Below, piece by piece: positions 45,121 through 53,831 of a stretch of 64,000 nt of DNA; the first letter of the stretch is position 1, and each line of letters starts with the position of its first letter. The stretch comes from Lacinutrix sp. Its GTDB lineage: Bacteria; Bacteroidota; Bacteroidia; Flavobacteriales; Flavobacteriaceae. Where the stretch lies: NCBI RefSeq assembly GCF_029238095.1, contig NZ_JAQWGS010000008.1, positions 114,275 through 178,274 of the forward strand, in the 5' to 3' direction. Below the pieces are notes generated by a model, which saw nothing but the letters and a program-made list of their open reading frames with translations, did not search any database and was not told the DNA's origin. Position numbers and translations under genes: made by a program.

Positions 45121-45984
45121 TTATCTTCTTTTAAAATAGCCTAATAATTTTTTTACATAACTTTCATCTACGCGACAATCTATTGTTCCTGCTCCAGATT
45201 TTGCAAAACTGTCTTTATAATAAGAGACTTTATCGTTATAAAATTTGTTATAATTCTGTCTTACTTTTTTAGATGTTGTATTTACCAACATTAATTCTCC
45301 AGACTCTTGGTCTTGCATTTGCACAATACCAAGATTAGGTATGGTTTCTTCACTTTTATCGTATATACGAATACCTGTGACATCGTGTTTATTTGCTGCA
45401 ATTTTTAGTGTTTGTTTGTAATCGTCTGCAATAAAATCACTCAAAACAAAAACAATGGCTTTTTTCTTCATGACGTTTCTCATGAATTTTAAAGCTTCAG
45501 CAATGTTCGTACCTTTACTTTTAGGTTTTAGCTCTATTAATTCGCGAATTATTCGCAATACATGAGAGCGTCCTTTTTTGGGTGGAATATATAGTTCGAT
45601 TTCATCTGAAAATAAAATCAATCCTATTTTATCGTTGTTTTGTGTTGCAGAAAAGGCTAAAGTTGCTGAAATTTCGGTAATGATTTCATTTTTAAATTGC
45701 TGATCTGTACCAAACAATTCTGAACCCGAAATGTCTACCATAAGTACCATTGTTAATTCGCGTTCTTCTTCAAAAACTTTAACATGTGGCTGGTTTGTTC
45801 TAGCAGTTACATTCCAGTCTATATTTCTTACATCGTCTCCAAATTGGTACTGGCGAACTTCGGAAAAAGTCATACCACGACCTTTAAAAGTCGAATGGTA
45901 TTCGCCTCCAAAAATATGATCAGACAAACGACGTGTCTTGATTTCGATTTTACGAACTTTTTTTAGTAATTCTTTAGTATCCAT
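45121..45984 (-). CDS. DUF58 domain protein of the Bat operon
   Basis: The 287 residues have the DUF58 signature (EVRQYQFGDDVRNIDWNVTA, then RTNQPHVKVFEEERELTMVL) followed by a VWA-like fold with DISGSE replacing the MIDAS. No membrane segment is seen, so it is cytoplasmic or peripheral. DUF58 proteins accompany MoxR ATPases. It lies between moxR (75 nt upstream) and the 555-residue gene (5 nt downstream). Confidence 0.92.
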   Translation of the reverse strand: MDTKELLKKVRKIEIKTRRLSDHIFGGEYHSTFKGRGMTFSEVRQYQFGDDVRNIDWNVTARTNQPHVKVFEEERELTMVLMVDISGSELFGTDQQFKNEIITEISATLAFSATQNNDKIGLILFSDEIELYIPPKKGRSHVLRIIRELIELKPKSKGTNIAEALKFMRNVMKKKAIVFVLSDFIADDYKQTLKIAANKHDVTGIRIYDKSEETIPNLGIVQMQDQESGELMLVNTTSKKVRQNYNKFYNDKVSYYKDSFAKSGAGTIDCRVDESYVKKLLGYFKRR

Positions 45985-45985
45985 C

Positions 45986-46032
45986 TTTTGATTTACGATA
46001 GTAGATTTTTGATTTACGATTTTTAAAAATCG
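45986..46032. repeat. 14-bp direct repeats and a 16-bp palindrome between moxR and DUF58
   Basis: TTTTGATTTACGAT occurs at 45986-45999 and again at 46007-46020. The second copy runs into CGATTTTTAAAAATCG (46017-46032), a perfect palindrome. No gene is present. It may be a repeat scar or a weak regulatory site. Confidence 0.5.
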
Positions 46033-46059
46033 TTATTCGGCATTCTAAAATCTAAAATT

Positions 46060-47061
46060 CTATGGTACCTCAACCACATTTACAATTTTATTAATAATGT
46101 CTTCGCTAGTTATATTCTCTGCTTCTGCTTCATAAGTAATACCAATTCTATGACGTAATACATCGTGAACCACAGCGCGAACATCTTCTGGAATTACATA
46201 ACCACGACGTCTAATAAAAGCATAACATTTTGCTGCTGTTGCCAGGTTAATACTTCCACGTGGTGACGCTCCAAAAGATATTAAAGGCTTTAATTCTTCT
46301 AATTTATATTGTTCTGGATAACGTGTTGCAAAAATAATATCTAAAATATATTTTTCAATTTTATCATCCATATATACTTCACGTACTGCTTCTTGTGCTC
46401 TTAATATTTGCGCTACAGAAACAACTGGATTTACTTTATCCCAAGACCCTTTTAAATTGGCTCTCATAATTAACTGCTCTTCATCCTTTTTTGGATAATC
46501 TATTACAGTTTTAAGCATAAATCTATCTACTTGTGCTTCTGGTAATGGATAAGTTCCTTCTTGTTCAACAGGATTCATTGTTGCCATTACTAAAAATGGC
46601 TTGTCTAATATAAAAGTTTCGTCTCCAATAGTTACTTGCTTTTCTTGCATGGCTTCTAACAATGCAGATTGTACTTTAGCAGGTGCTCTGTTAATCTCAT
46701 CGGCAAGTACAAAGTTGGCAAAAATTGGTCCTTTTTTAATAGTGAAATCATTCTCTTTCATATTAAAAATTAAGGTACCTACTACATCTGCTGGTAACAA
46801 GTCTGGAGTAAATTGAATACGACTAAAACTACCATCAACTGCTTTTGCAAGTGTGTTAATAGCTAATGTTTTTGCTAAACCAGGAACACCTTCTAGTAAA
46901 ATATGTCCTTGACCTAAAAGACCAATTAACAAACGTTCTACCATATGTTTTTGCCCTACGATAACTTTATTCATCTCGTATGTCAGTAAATCGACAAAAG
47001 CACTTTCCTTTTCAATTTTTTCGTTAATAGATTTAATATCTATTGCACCTGTTTCTTCCAT
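46060..47061 (-). CDS. MoxR family AAA+ ATPase
   Basis: The 333 residues carry Walker A in LLEGVPGLAKTLAINTLA (the MoxR form GxPGxAKT), Walker B in FVLADEINRAPAKVQSALLE, and sensor motifs with ATMNPVEQEGTYPLPEAQVD. MoxR ATPases act as chaperones that mature VWA partners, here probably BatA/BatB. It leads the operon. A candidate -7 box is present upstream. Confidence 0.95.
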   Translation of the reverse strand: MEETGAIDIKSINEKIEKESAFVDLLTYEMNKVIVGQKHMVERLLIGLLGQGHILLEGVPGLAKTLAINTLAKAVDGSFSRIQFTPDLLPADVVGTLIFNMKENDFTIKKGPIFANFVLADEINRAPAKVQSALLEAMQEKQVTIGDETFILDKPFLVMATMNPVEQEGTYPLPEAQVDRFMLKTVIDYPKKDEEQLIMRANLKGSWDKVNPVVSVAQILRAQEAVREVYMDDKIEKYILDIIFATRYPEQYKLEELKPLISFGASPRGSINLATAAKCYAFIRRRGYVIPEDVRAVVHDVLRHRIGITYEAEAENITSEDIINKIVNVVEVP

Positions 47062-47081
47062 CTTTTATTAAATTTTAGTAT

Positions 47082-47089
47082 CGAATGTA
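47082..47089 (-). promoter_or_regulatory. Candidate promoter of the moxR-bat operon
   Basis: The minus strand reads TACATTCG (TAnnTTTG with one mismatch), with TTTTG 22 nt upstream. Spacing and sequence are imperfect. Confidence 0.35.
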
Positions 47090-47224
47090 ATTTTTGATAA
47101 TTTACGGACTGCAAAATGTTAATTTTTTTGATACAATCGTGTTAATAATTGGTTAAAAAAATCAACAAACAAAAGGCTTTAACCATTTTATGTTTTCTAT
47201 TTTTAGGACGAAATAAAAAAGAAG

Positions 47225-47244
47225 ATTTCCGCCTTAGCGGAAAT
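47225..47244 (+). repeat. Perfect hairpin 19 nt upstream of the SDR gene
   Basis: ATTTCCGC and GCGGAAAT form a perfect 8-bp stem around CTTA. A 19-nt A/T-rich linker leads to the ATG at 47264. The core matches the gpsA hairpin. Confidence 0.68.
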
Positions 47245-47263
47245 AACAAAAAAAATATTTTTA

Positions 47264-48016
47264 ATGAAAAAAACCGCACTAATAACTGGAGCAACAAGTG
47301 GAATTGGTAGAGCAACTGCTCACGAATTTGCTAAACATGGTATACGATTAATTATTTGTGGTAGACGCCAAGAACGTCTAGAAACCATACAAAAAGCATT
47401 AAGTAAACATACCGAAGTACATATTTTAAACTTTGATGTTCGTGATAAAGCTGCTGTTTTTTCTGCTATAGAATCGTTACCTGAAACCTTTAAGCAAATA
47501 GACATTTTAGTTAATAATGCAGGAAATGCTCATGGTTTAGATCCAATTCACGAAGGTAGTTTAGACGATTGGGATGCCATGATGGATATTAACGTAAAAG
47601 GATTGCTTTATGTAAGTAAAGCTGTAATTCCACAAATGACAGAGCGACAATCTGGACATATTATTAACATAGGTTCTTCTGCTGGAAAAGAAGTATACCC
47701 AAAAGGGAATGTGTATTGTGCTAGCAAACACGCAGTTGTTGCTGTAACCGAAGGTATGCGAATGGATTTAAATCCTTACGGAATTAAAGTGGCAGCTATA
47801 AATCCTGGTTTAGTTGAAACCGAATTTTCTCAAGTACGTTTTAAAGGCGAAACACTTGCTGATAATGTTTATAAAGGCTATAAAGCGCTACAACCTGAAG
47901 ATATTGCAGATGTTATTTATTTTGCTATTTCTAGACCAAAACATGTAAATATTGCAGATGTACTAATGTTTTGTACAGCACAAGCTAGTAGTACTATTGT
48001 GAAAAAAGAAATCTAG
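47264..48016 (+). CDS. Short-chain dehydrogenase/reductase, NADP-dependent
   Basis: The 250 residues have the SDR TGxxxGIG loop (LITGATSGIGRATAHEFAKH), NNAG (VNNAGNAHGLDP), the catalytic Ser (NIGSSAGKEVYP), and Tyr-x-x-x-Lys (NVYCASKHAVVAVTEGMRMD). The later segment resembles the serine/3-hydroxy-acid dehydrogenase group (YdfG-like). The substrate is unknown. The AlbA_2 gene starts directly after its stop. Confidence 0.93.
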   Translation: MKKTALITGATSGIGRATAHEFAKHGIRLIICGRRQERLETIQKALSKHTEVHILNFDVRDKAAVFSAIESLPETFKQIDILVNNAGNAHGLDPIHEGSLDDWDAMMDINVKGLLYVSKAVIPQMTERQSGHIINIGSSAGKEVYPKGNVYCASKHAVVAVTEGMRMDLNPYGIKVAAINPGLVETEFSQVRFKGETLADNVYKGYKALQPEDIADVIYFAISRPKHVNIADVLMFCTAQASSTIVKKEI

Positions 48017-49150
48017 ATGATTAACAAACGCCTTTTAATTAAAAACCTACTCGCACATAACGATGAGAACAGTTTTTATGACAAAAAGCGAAAGATTGAT
48101 ATTAGCCAAAAAGAAGGAAAAGCTAAGTTTTTAAAGCATGTTTGCGCCTTATCCAATAGTAATCCTAAAAATAATTCTTTTATTGTTATTGGTGTTGAAG
48201 ATGAAGACAACACCATTATTGGTGTCGATTTTTTTGACGATTCTAAAATTCAAAACCTCATTAATGCCTATCTCACCAATCCTCCAATAGTTCAATACGA
48301 AAACATTCCGTTTCCGCATCTACCAGACGATAAAGTTGTTGGCCTAGTTACTATTCGCGCTATTGAAGGCTTAACCTCATTAAGAAAAAATATTTGGAAA
48401 TATTATGGTGGCTCTGTGTTTTTTAGAGATGGCAGTATGAGTATGCCTAAGGTTTTTAAAAGCGATATTAAAGATGTAAACTCTAAAATTGTTGGAGCTA
48501 TAGAGAGCCATTCTCATAACAATATAGAATATACACTTGATGGTGTTTTTGATTTTATGGATAAACGCAAGGATTACAATCCGCAATATAAAGTGTTTAA
48601 AGAGTATTTTGTAGTGTGTTGGGCTGGACAAAAAAAGGAGGTAAAAAATGAAGTATTTTATTCTCGCGTAGATATAGAACTTATTAACGAACAAGTACGT
48701 TTATTTTATTCGGCTTTAGATGAAGTTTCTATTTCTTTTAATAATGGTCGTTTTAAAATTATAGAATACGTGTCGTTAGGACTTCAAAATAGCTACAAAT
48801 ATTATCCTTTAGAAGAAACCGAAATTCAATTTCACGACAACGCTAATTATAGTATTGATAGCACTTTAGTTTTTCAGCCTCCGGAATTCGATAAAAAAAT
48901 ATTACATCATATTTACAATGCAAACAATGCTTTATTAGAACATTTAAAAAAAGGAAGTAAGCTTACATTATCTCAACAAAATGATGTTAAAAACTTACCA
49001 GCAACCTACCTTATTTGTTATTTAAATGGTTTTCATGAAGCTATAGATAAACTAAACGAAGCTAAACCTTTTTTGAAAGCTTACAGCCTAGCTGTGTATA
49101 GTAGATATAAAGAGTCTCTAAGGATTTTGCGTAAAGTGAAATACAATTAA
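48017..49150 (+). CDS. AlbA_2 (Schlafen-like) putative DNA-binding domain protein
   Basis: The 377 residues have an AlbA_2 domain to about residue 130. Its helix-strand pattern includes SNPKNNSFIVIGVEDEDNTI and the loop LTNPPIVQYENI. The C-terminal half is unassigned and lacks obvious motifs. Such domains occur in transcription regulators and RNA-directed proteins. It starts immediately after the SDR stop (TAGATG), so it is in the same transcript. The role is unknown. Confidence 0.82.
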   Translation: MINKRLLIKNLLAHNDENSFYDKKRKIDISQKEGKAKFLKHVCALSNSNPKNNSFIVIGVEDEDNTIIGVDFFDDSKIQNLINAYLTNPPIVQYENIPFPHLPDDKVVGLVTIRAIEGLTSLRKNIWKYYGGSVFFRDGSMSMPKVFKSDIKDVNSKIVGAIESHSHNNIEYTLDGVFDFMDKRKDYNPQYKVFKEYFVVCWAGQKKEVKNEVFYSRVDIELINEQVRLFYSALDEVSISFNNGRFKIIEYVSLGLQNSYKYYPLEETEIQFHDNANYSIDSTLVFQPPEFDKKILHHIYNANNALLEHLKKGSKLTLSQQNDVKNLPATYLICYLNGFHEAIDKLNEAKPFLKAYSLAVYSRYKESLRILRKVKYN

Positions 49151-49166
49151 AGTTGAAATATAAAAA

Positions 49167-49200
49167 AACTGTTTTTCCAAAACACTATGAAAAAACAGTT
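49167..49200. terminator. Bidirectional terminator between the AlbA_2 gene and the HhH gene
   Basis: AACTGTTTTT and AAAAACAGTT form a 10-bp stem with a 14-nt loop. It is flanked by A and T runs and lies between convergent genes. Confidence 0.65.
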
Positions 49201-49225
49201 TATAGTATTTAATTATAGCTAAAAT

Positions 49226-49798
49226 TTATTTTCCGCCATCTAAATTATCTTGCCATTCTTTTAGTTTTTGCCACTGTCCAGAAGCAGCTAATTTAGCTTG
49301 TTCTGGCCAAGTGCCTGGTTTATGTATTTCGAAACGTTTTCCACCACTCTTTAATACTTCTTGGCACTTTTCTATAGAGCAATCTGCTAATCCAGCCCAA
49401 GTAGTTACCTCATGATTATGAAATAATTCTTTAATTTTTGGACCAATACCTTCAACTACAGTTAAATCGTCTTGTTTAATATTTTTACCAAAGGCAGCTT
49501 TTGCAGCAGCTTTATCAAAAGCTACTCCAGTTGGAGCTGTTGCAAGGCTTGATACTTCTGGAGTAGCTATAGAAGAGTTTCCTCCTGTGAATGTTGATTT
49601 TTTATTGGCTTTACAAGCCTCTAAATCTGCTTCTAATTTAGAAATTCTATTCTTGTAAACATCTACATTTGCTGTTGTCTCTGTTAATTTTTCTCCTCCT
49701 CCTAAAAGGCGTCCTAAGAAGTAGCCTAAAATTGCGCTAATTACGCCAACTAATACTGGTATTAACCAGCATGGTATGTTTGATATTAATAAAGTCAT
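49226..49798 (-). CDS. Membrane-anchored helix-hairpin-helix protein
   Basis: The 190 residues have an N-terminal membrane segment (CWLIPVLVGVISAILGYFLG) and a coiled coil (TTANVDVYKNRISKLEADLE). The C-terminal helix-hairpin-helix-type domain (DDLTVVEGIGPKIKELFHNH) resembles the C-terminus of flap endonuclease-like or DUF4332 proteins. A DNA or ligand-binding fold would then be attached to the inner membrane, with no nuclease residues seen. It is downstream of the double-OmpA gene with 19 nt spacing. Confidence 0.75.
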   Translation of the reverse strand: MTLLISNIPCWLIPVLVGVISAILGYFLGRLLGGGEKLTETTANVDVYKNRISKLEADLEACKANKKSTFTGGNSSIATPEVSSLATAPTGVAFDKAAAKAAFGKNIKQDDLTVVEGIGPKIKELFHNHEVTTWAGLADCSIEKCQEVLKSGGKRFEIHKPGTWPEQAKLAASGQWQKLKEWQDNLDGGK

Positions 49799-49817
49799 AA
49801 TTATAAATTTTTAATTG

Positions 49818-50750
49818 TTAGTTTAAAGTTACTACTACTCTTCTGTTTTTAGCTTTACCTTCTTCGGTATTATTATCTGCAATAGGTTCGTCTGGTCCTT
49901 TAGAAGAGCTATTAATTTTAGTAGAAGAAATACCATTACTTACTAAATAATTCTTGGCAAATTCTGCTCTATCTAATCCTAATCTTATATTGGTTTCTCG
50001 ATCTCCTGTATTATCTGAATGTCCAATAGATTTTATAGAAGAATCGTCTGTTTTATCCAAATATCTTACCATCTTTGCAACTTTCAGGCGTTGTTCGGCA
50101 TTTAAATTAATAGATGCAGATGCTGTATCAAAGTATAATATTAATGGGTTTGCAACAATTTCGTCATGCAGCACCTTTAATCCATCGGCTTCACTCGAAT
50201 CGTTTGCATCTCTTGTATTAATAGTATAAGATAATGGTCCATAATACAGGTCTGAAGCATCTGGAATTAAACTATCGTCTAATTTACCATAGGTGTTTAA
50301 CATTTTAGAAGACATACCATGCGAAACAAAGTAGTTTTTAACAGCATTTGCTCTAGCTAACCCAAGATTAGGAAATGCCGAAGTGTTCTTTTCGTTACTA
50401 GTATAATGCCCTGTAATGTCAACCATTTTACTAGGATTATCGTTAAGGTATGTTGATAATCTTGCTATTTCAGATTTTAAACCCTCTGCTACTGGTTCTA
50501 AAAGAGAAAAACTAGAACCTTTAAAATTTAAGTTCTCACTGGCATTAAATTTTAAACTGCTTTTCGAATCTATTATCGAAAACATGTTTGTTGTTGCATT
50601 TTGAACTCCTGGTTCTGTTACTAAATTTTTGGTTTCAGCTTCTTTATTTGCCGCTTCTAAACAAGGCTTACAGCAAAAAAAGTAATAAAGAATAGTACCG
50701 AAAACAATTGTTAGCAAAATACCAAGAAGATAGTTGGTCTTTTTACTCAT
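49818..50750 (-). CDS. OmpA family protein with two tandem OmpA-like domains
   Basis: The 310 residues have an N-terminal membrane anchor (NYLLGILLTIVFGTILYYFF then CCKPCLE) and two OmpA-like units. The first has SKMVDITGHYTSNE and lies near 70-170. The second has PLILYFDTASASINLNAEQR and SIGHSDNTGDRETNIRLGLD at about 200-310, ending with NRRVVVTLN. Both should bind peptidoglycan. The first is degenerate. There is no barrel, so it is an inner-membrane tethered cell-wall binder. It is paired with the HhH gene. Confidence 0.85.
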   Translation of the reverse strand: MSKKTNYLLGILLTIVFGTILYYFFCCKPCLEAANKEAETKNLVTEPGVQNATTNMFSIIDSKSSLKFNASENLNFKGSSFSLLEPVAEGLKSEIARLSTYLNDNPSKMVDITGHYTSNEKNTSAFPNLGLARANAVKNYFVSHGMSSKMLNTYGKLDDSLIPDASDLYYGPLSYTINTRDANDSSEADGLKVLHDEIVANPLILYFDTASASINLNAEQRLKVAKMVRYLDKTDDSSIKSIGHSDNTGDRETNIRLGLDRAEFAKNYLVSNGISSTKINSSSKGPDEPIADNNTEEGKAKNRRVVVTLN

Positions 50751-50901
50751 TATAATATTGGTTTTAAGTTAGCGGTCTTAAGTTATTAAAAATCAATTAA
50801 ATTTTAACGTTTTTTTTATTAAATTAAAATATAAAGTGTTAAAAATTAAATAACTAATCTATTTTTAAGATAAAACTGTAAATAATTAATTTTTATAGTA
50901 T

Positions 50902-50926
50902 AAAAAAACCACATCTTTCGATGTGG
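50902..50926 (-). terminator. Rho-independent terminator of the ALDH gene
   Basis: On the minus strand CCACATC GAAA GATGTGG is followed by TTTTTTT. It lies 24 nt past the ALDH stop. Confidence 0.82.
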
Positions 50927-50950
50927 CTCTTTAATAAAATATTTGCTCTA

Positions 50951-52501
50951 TTATAAATCAAACTTAATTCCCTGAGCTAAAGGTAATTCGTCTGAATAAT
51001 TTACAGTATTTGTTTGTCTTCTCATATAAATTTTCCAAGCATCAGATCCAGACTCACGTCCTCCTCCTGTTTCTTTTTCTCCTCCAAAAGCACCTCCTAT
51101 TTCGGCACCAGACGTTCCAATGTTTACATTGGCAATTCCACAATCTGATCCTGCGTAAGACAAGAACTTTTCTGCTTCTTTCATTTCATTGGTCATAATT
51201 GCAGACGATAAACCTTGTGCAACACCATTTTGAACAGCGATTGCATTTTCAACTTCTCCTGTGTATTTCATTAAATATAAAATTGGAGCAAAAGTTTCAG
51301 ACTGCACAATTTCAAAACTGTTTTCTGCTTCAATAATTGCTGGTTTAACATAGCATCCAGATTCGTAGCCTTCTCCTTCTAAAACACCACCTTCTACTAA
51401 TACATTTCCACCTTCTGCTTTTGCCTTTTCAATGGCTGCTAAATAGGTGTTAACAGAGTCTTTATCGATTAATGGTCCTATATGATTTTTTTCATCTAAA
51501 GGATTACCAATCGTTAATTGACCATAAGCACCAACAATGGCATCTCTAACTTTATCGTAAACACTTTCATGTATAATTAATCTTCTTGTAGAAGTACAAC
51601 GTTGTCCACATGTTCCAACAGCACCAAATACTGCTCCAGGAACAACTACTTTTAAATCTGCAGTTGGTGTAATAATAATAGCATTATTTCCTCCTAATTC
51701 TAATAAAGATTTTCCAAAACGCTCTGCTACTGTTGCACCAACAATACGTCCCATTCTTGTAGAACCTGTTGCAGATATTAATGGAATTCTATGGTCTGTA
51801 GTCATCATTTCTCCTACTTTGTAGTCTCCATTAATAATACAAGAAATCCCTTCTGGTAAGTTGTTTTCTTTTAAAACCTCAGCAATTATGTTTTGGCAAG
51901 CAACCGAACAAATTGGTGCTTTTTCTGAAGCTTTCCAAACACAAACATCACCACAAACCCAAGCTAAAGCTGTATTCCAAGCCCAAACAGCAACTGGAAA
52001 GTTAAATGCAGAAATAATACCTACCACACCAAGAGAGTGCCATTGCTCTCTCATAACGTGTTGTGGTCTTTCAGATGGAATTGTTTGCCCATTTAAAGAA
52101 CGTGATAAACCTACAGCAAAATCACAGATGTCAATCATTTCCTGAACTTCACCATAACCTTCTTGTAAAGATTTTCCCATTTCGTAAGACACCAATTTAC
52201 CTAAAGGCTCTTTTAACACTCTTAATTTATTTCCAAATTGACGAACAATCTCACCTCTTTGTGGTGCTGGCATTGCTCTAAAAGATATAAATGCAGTTGT
52301 TGCTGCATCCATAACTTTTTCGTAATCTGCTTTTGTAGTTGTTGATACTTTACCAATTAAAGAACCATCTGTTGGTGAATATGAAGAAATAGCTTCACCA
52401 CTTCCAAAGTTATTAGACCCAGTAGATGTACCATCGTTCATCTCTTTTATTCCTAATTGTTTTAAAGCTTCTTTTATTCCGAAATCAGTTGAAACTGCCA
52501 T
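50951..52501 (-). CDS. amaB: Aldehyde dehydrogenase, ALDH7 (antiquitin) family
   Basis: The 516 residues have the catalytic Cys in GAVGTCGQRCTSTRRLI (ALDH7 pattern), the general base Glu in SLLELGGNNAIIITP, and the NAD loop STRMGRIVGATVAERFG. ALDH7 enzymes oxidise alpha-aminoadipate semialdehyde / L-piperidine-6-carboxylate in lysine breakdown. The substrate here is inferred from the family only. It has a -7-like box (TATATTCG, about 52541-52548) upstream and its own terminator. Confidence 0.9.
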   Translation of the reverse strand: MAVSTDFGIKEALKQLGIKEMNDGTSTGSNNFGSGEAISSYSPTDGSLIGKVSTTTKADYEKVMDAATTAFISFRAMPAPQRGEIVRQFGNKLRVLKEPLGKLVSYEMGKSLQEGYGEVQEMIDICDFAVGLSRSLNGQTIPSERPQHVMREQWHSLGVVGIISAFNFPVAVWAWNTALAWVCGDVCVWKASEKAPICSVACQNIIAEVLKENNLPEGISCIINGDYKVGEMMTTDHRIPLISATGSTRMGRIVGATVAERFGKSLLELGGNNAIIITPTADLKVVVPGAVFGAVGTCGQRCTSTRRLIIHESVYDKVRDAIVGAYGQLTIGNPLDEKNHIGPLIDKDSVNTYLAAIEKAKAEGGNVLVEGGVLEGEGYESGCYVKPAIIEAENSFEIVQSETFAPILYLMKYTGEVENAIAVQNGVAQGLSSAIMTNEMKEAEKFLSYAGSDCGIANVNIGTSGAEIGGAFGGEKETGGGRESGSDAWKIYMRRQTNTVNYSDELPLAQGIKFDL

Positions 52502-52623
52502 AATAAATCTTGAATTTTTACGAATTATTTAATTTTGATGCGAATATACTAATAAATCTGCGTTTTAAAGGTTATAACTTTCATAAAAAACAGTAACTTT
52601 AAAGCACTAAAGACAAACCAAAA

Positions 52624-53709
52624 ATGAAAAAACCAACCCACTTATTATTGCTCTTTTTTATAATGTTAAATTGTGGAGAACTCGTTCCAAATCCAGATAA
52701 AAATCCCGAGAATATGACGCAAGAAAATCCTGATCCAAAGTCTAATTCTGAAAAAGTAAATGAGTTTGCTATAGTTATTCATGGAGGCGCTGGCACTATT
52801 TTAAAAAAAAATATGTCTGAAGAAAAAGAAGCGGAATATAAAGCTAAACTTGAAGAAGCAATAAGAGTTGGCTACTCTATTTTAGACAAAGGAGGAAGTA
52901 GTCTCGATGCAGTAGAAAAAACCATTAATGTTTTAGAAAATTCGCCTTTATTTAATGCTGGTAAAGGCGCTGTATTTACCAATGCTGAAACTAACGAATT
53001 AGACGCCTCAATAATGGATGGTAAAACTTTAAACGCAGGCGCATCGGCAGGAACAAAAACTGTAAAAAACCCAATTAATTTAGCAAGAGCAATCATGGAA
53101 AATTCGCCACACGTTATGATGGCTGGTGATGGAGCAGAAACTTTTGCGAAAGAACAAAATTTAGAAATCGTTTCTCCAGAATATTTTAAAAGCGAAAACA
53201 GGTTAAACACTTTAAAACGTGTTATAAAAAAAGAACAAGAAAAGACTAAAAACAAAACCTCAGCATTTTACGATGCAGATATAAAAGACAGTAAATTTGG
53301 AACTGTTGGTTGTGTCGCTTTAGATAAAAAAGGAAACTTAGCAGCTGGAACTTCTACAGGTGGCATGACAAATAAAAGGTATGGTCGTGTTGGAGATGTG
53401 CCAATAATTGGTGCAGGAAATTATGCCAACAATGCTACTTGTGCAGTCTCAGGAACTGGTTGGGGAGAATTTTTTATTCGCGCTACAGTAGCGCATGATA
53501 TTTCTGCATTAATGGAATACAAAGACTTGTCTTTAGAGGAAGCAGCGAAAGAAGTGATTCTGAGAAAAGTACCAGATTTAGGAGGAAATGGTGGTATTAT
53601 TGCTGTTGATAAAAATGGAAATATGGTTATGGAATTTAACACCGCAGGAATGTATCGTGCAAGCATGAATGACAAAGGTGAATTAACAATTGGTATTTAC
53701 TCAAAATAA
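52624..53709 (+). CDS. Isoaspartyl peptidase / L-asparaginase (Ntn hydrolase), lipoprotein form
   Basis: The 361 residues begin with a lipoprotein-like signal (LLLLFFIMLNC, Cys17). The plant-type asparaginase fold then includes IVIHGGAGTILKK. The autocleavage nucleophile is Thr227 in SKFGTVGCVALDKKG, and the substrate loop is AAGTSTGGMTNKRYGRVGDV. It removes isoaspartyl residues from peptides. The lipid anchor would place it outside the cytoplasm, which is less usual. It is divergent from the ALDH gene. Confidence 0.92.
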   Translation: MKKPTHLLLLFFIMLNCGELVPNPDKNPENMTQENPDPKSNSEKVNEFAIVIHGGAGTILKKNMSEEKEAEYKAKLEEAIRVGYSILDKGGSSLDAVEKTINVLENSPLFNAGKGAVFTNAETNELDASIMDGKTLNAGASAGTKTVKNPINLARAIMENSPHVMMAGDGAETFAKEQNLEIVSPEYFKSENRLNTLKRVIKKEQEKTKNKTSAFYDADIKDSKFGTVGCVALDKKGNLAAGTSTGGMTNKRYGRVGDVPIIGAGNYANNATCAVSGTGWGEFFIRATVAHDISALMEYKDLSLEEAAKEVILRKVPDLGGNGGIIAVDKNGNMVMEFNTAGMYRASMNDKGELTIGIYSK

Positions 53710-53831
53710 AACTTTAACAAAATCATAACAACCAGCTAAAGACTAAAACTAAACATTAACGCGTAGTTATATTAACAAGAATACTCTCACACGTTTTCTT
53801 TTTCTATAATTCATCTTAAACCAATATTCCA

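Noticed and set aside
53710..53831. A promoter for the alpha-2-macroglobulin gene
   Set aside because: I saw no convincing TAnnTTTG box with a -33 element in this gap.
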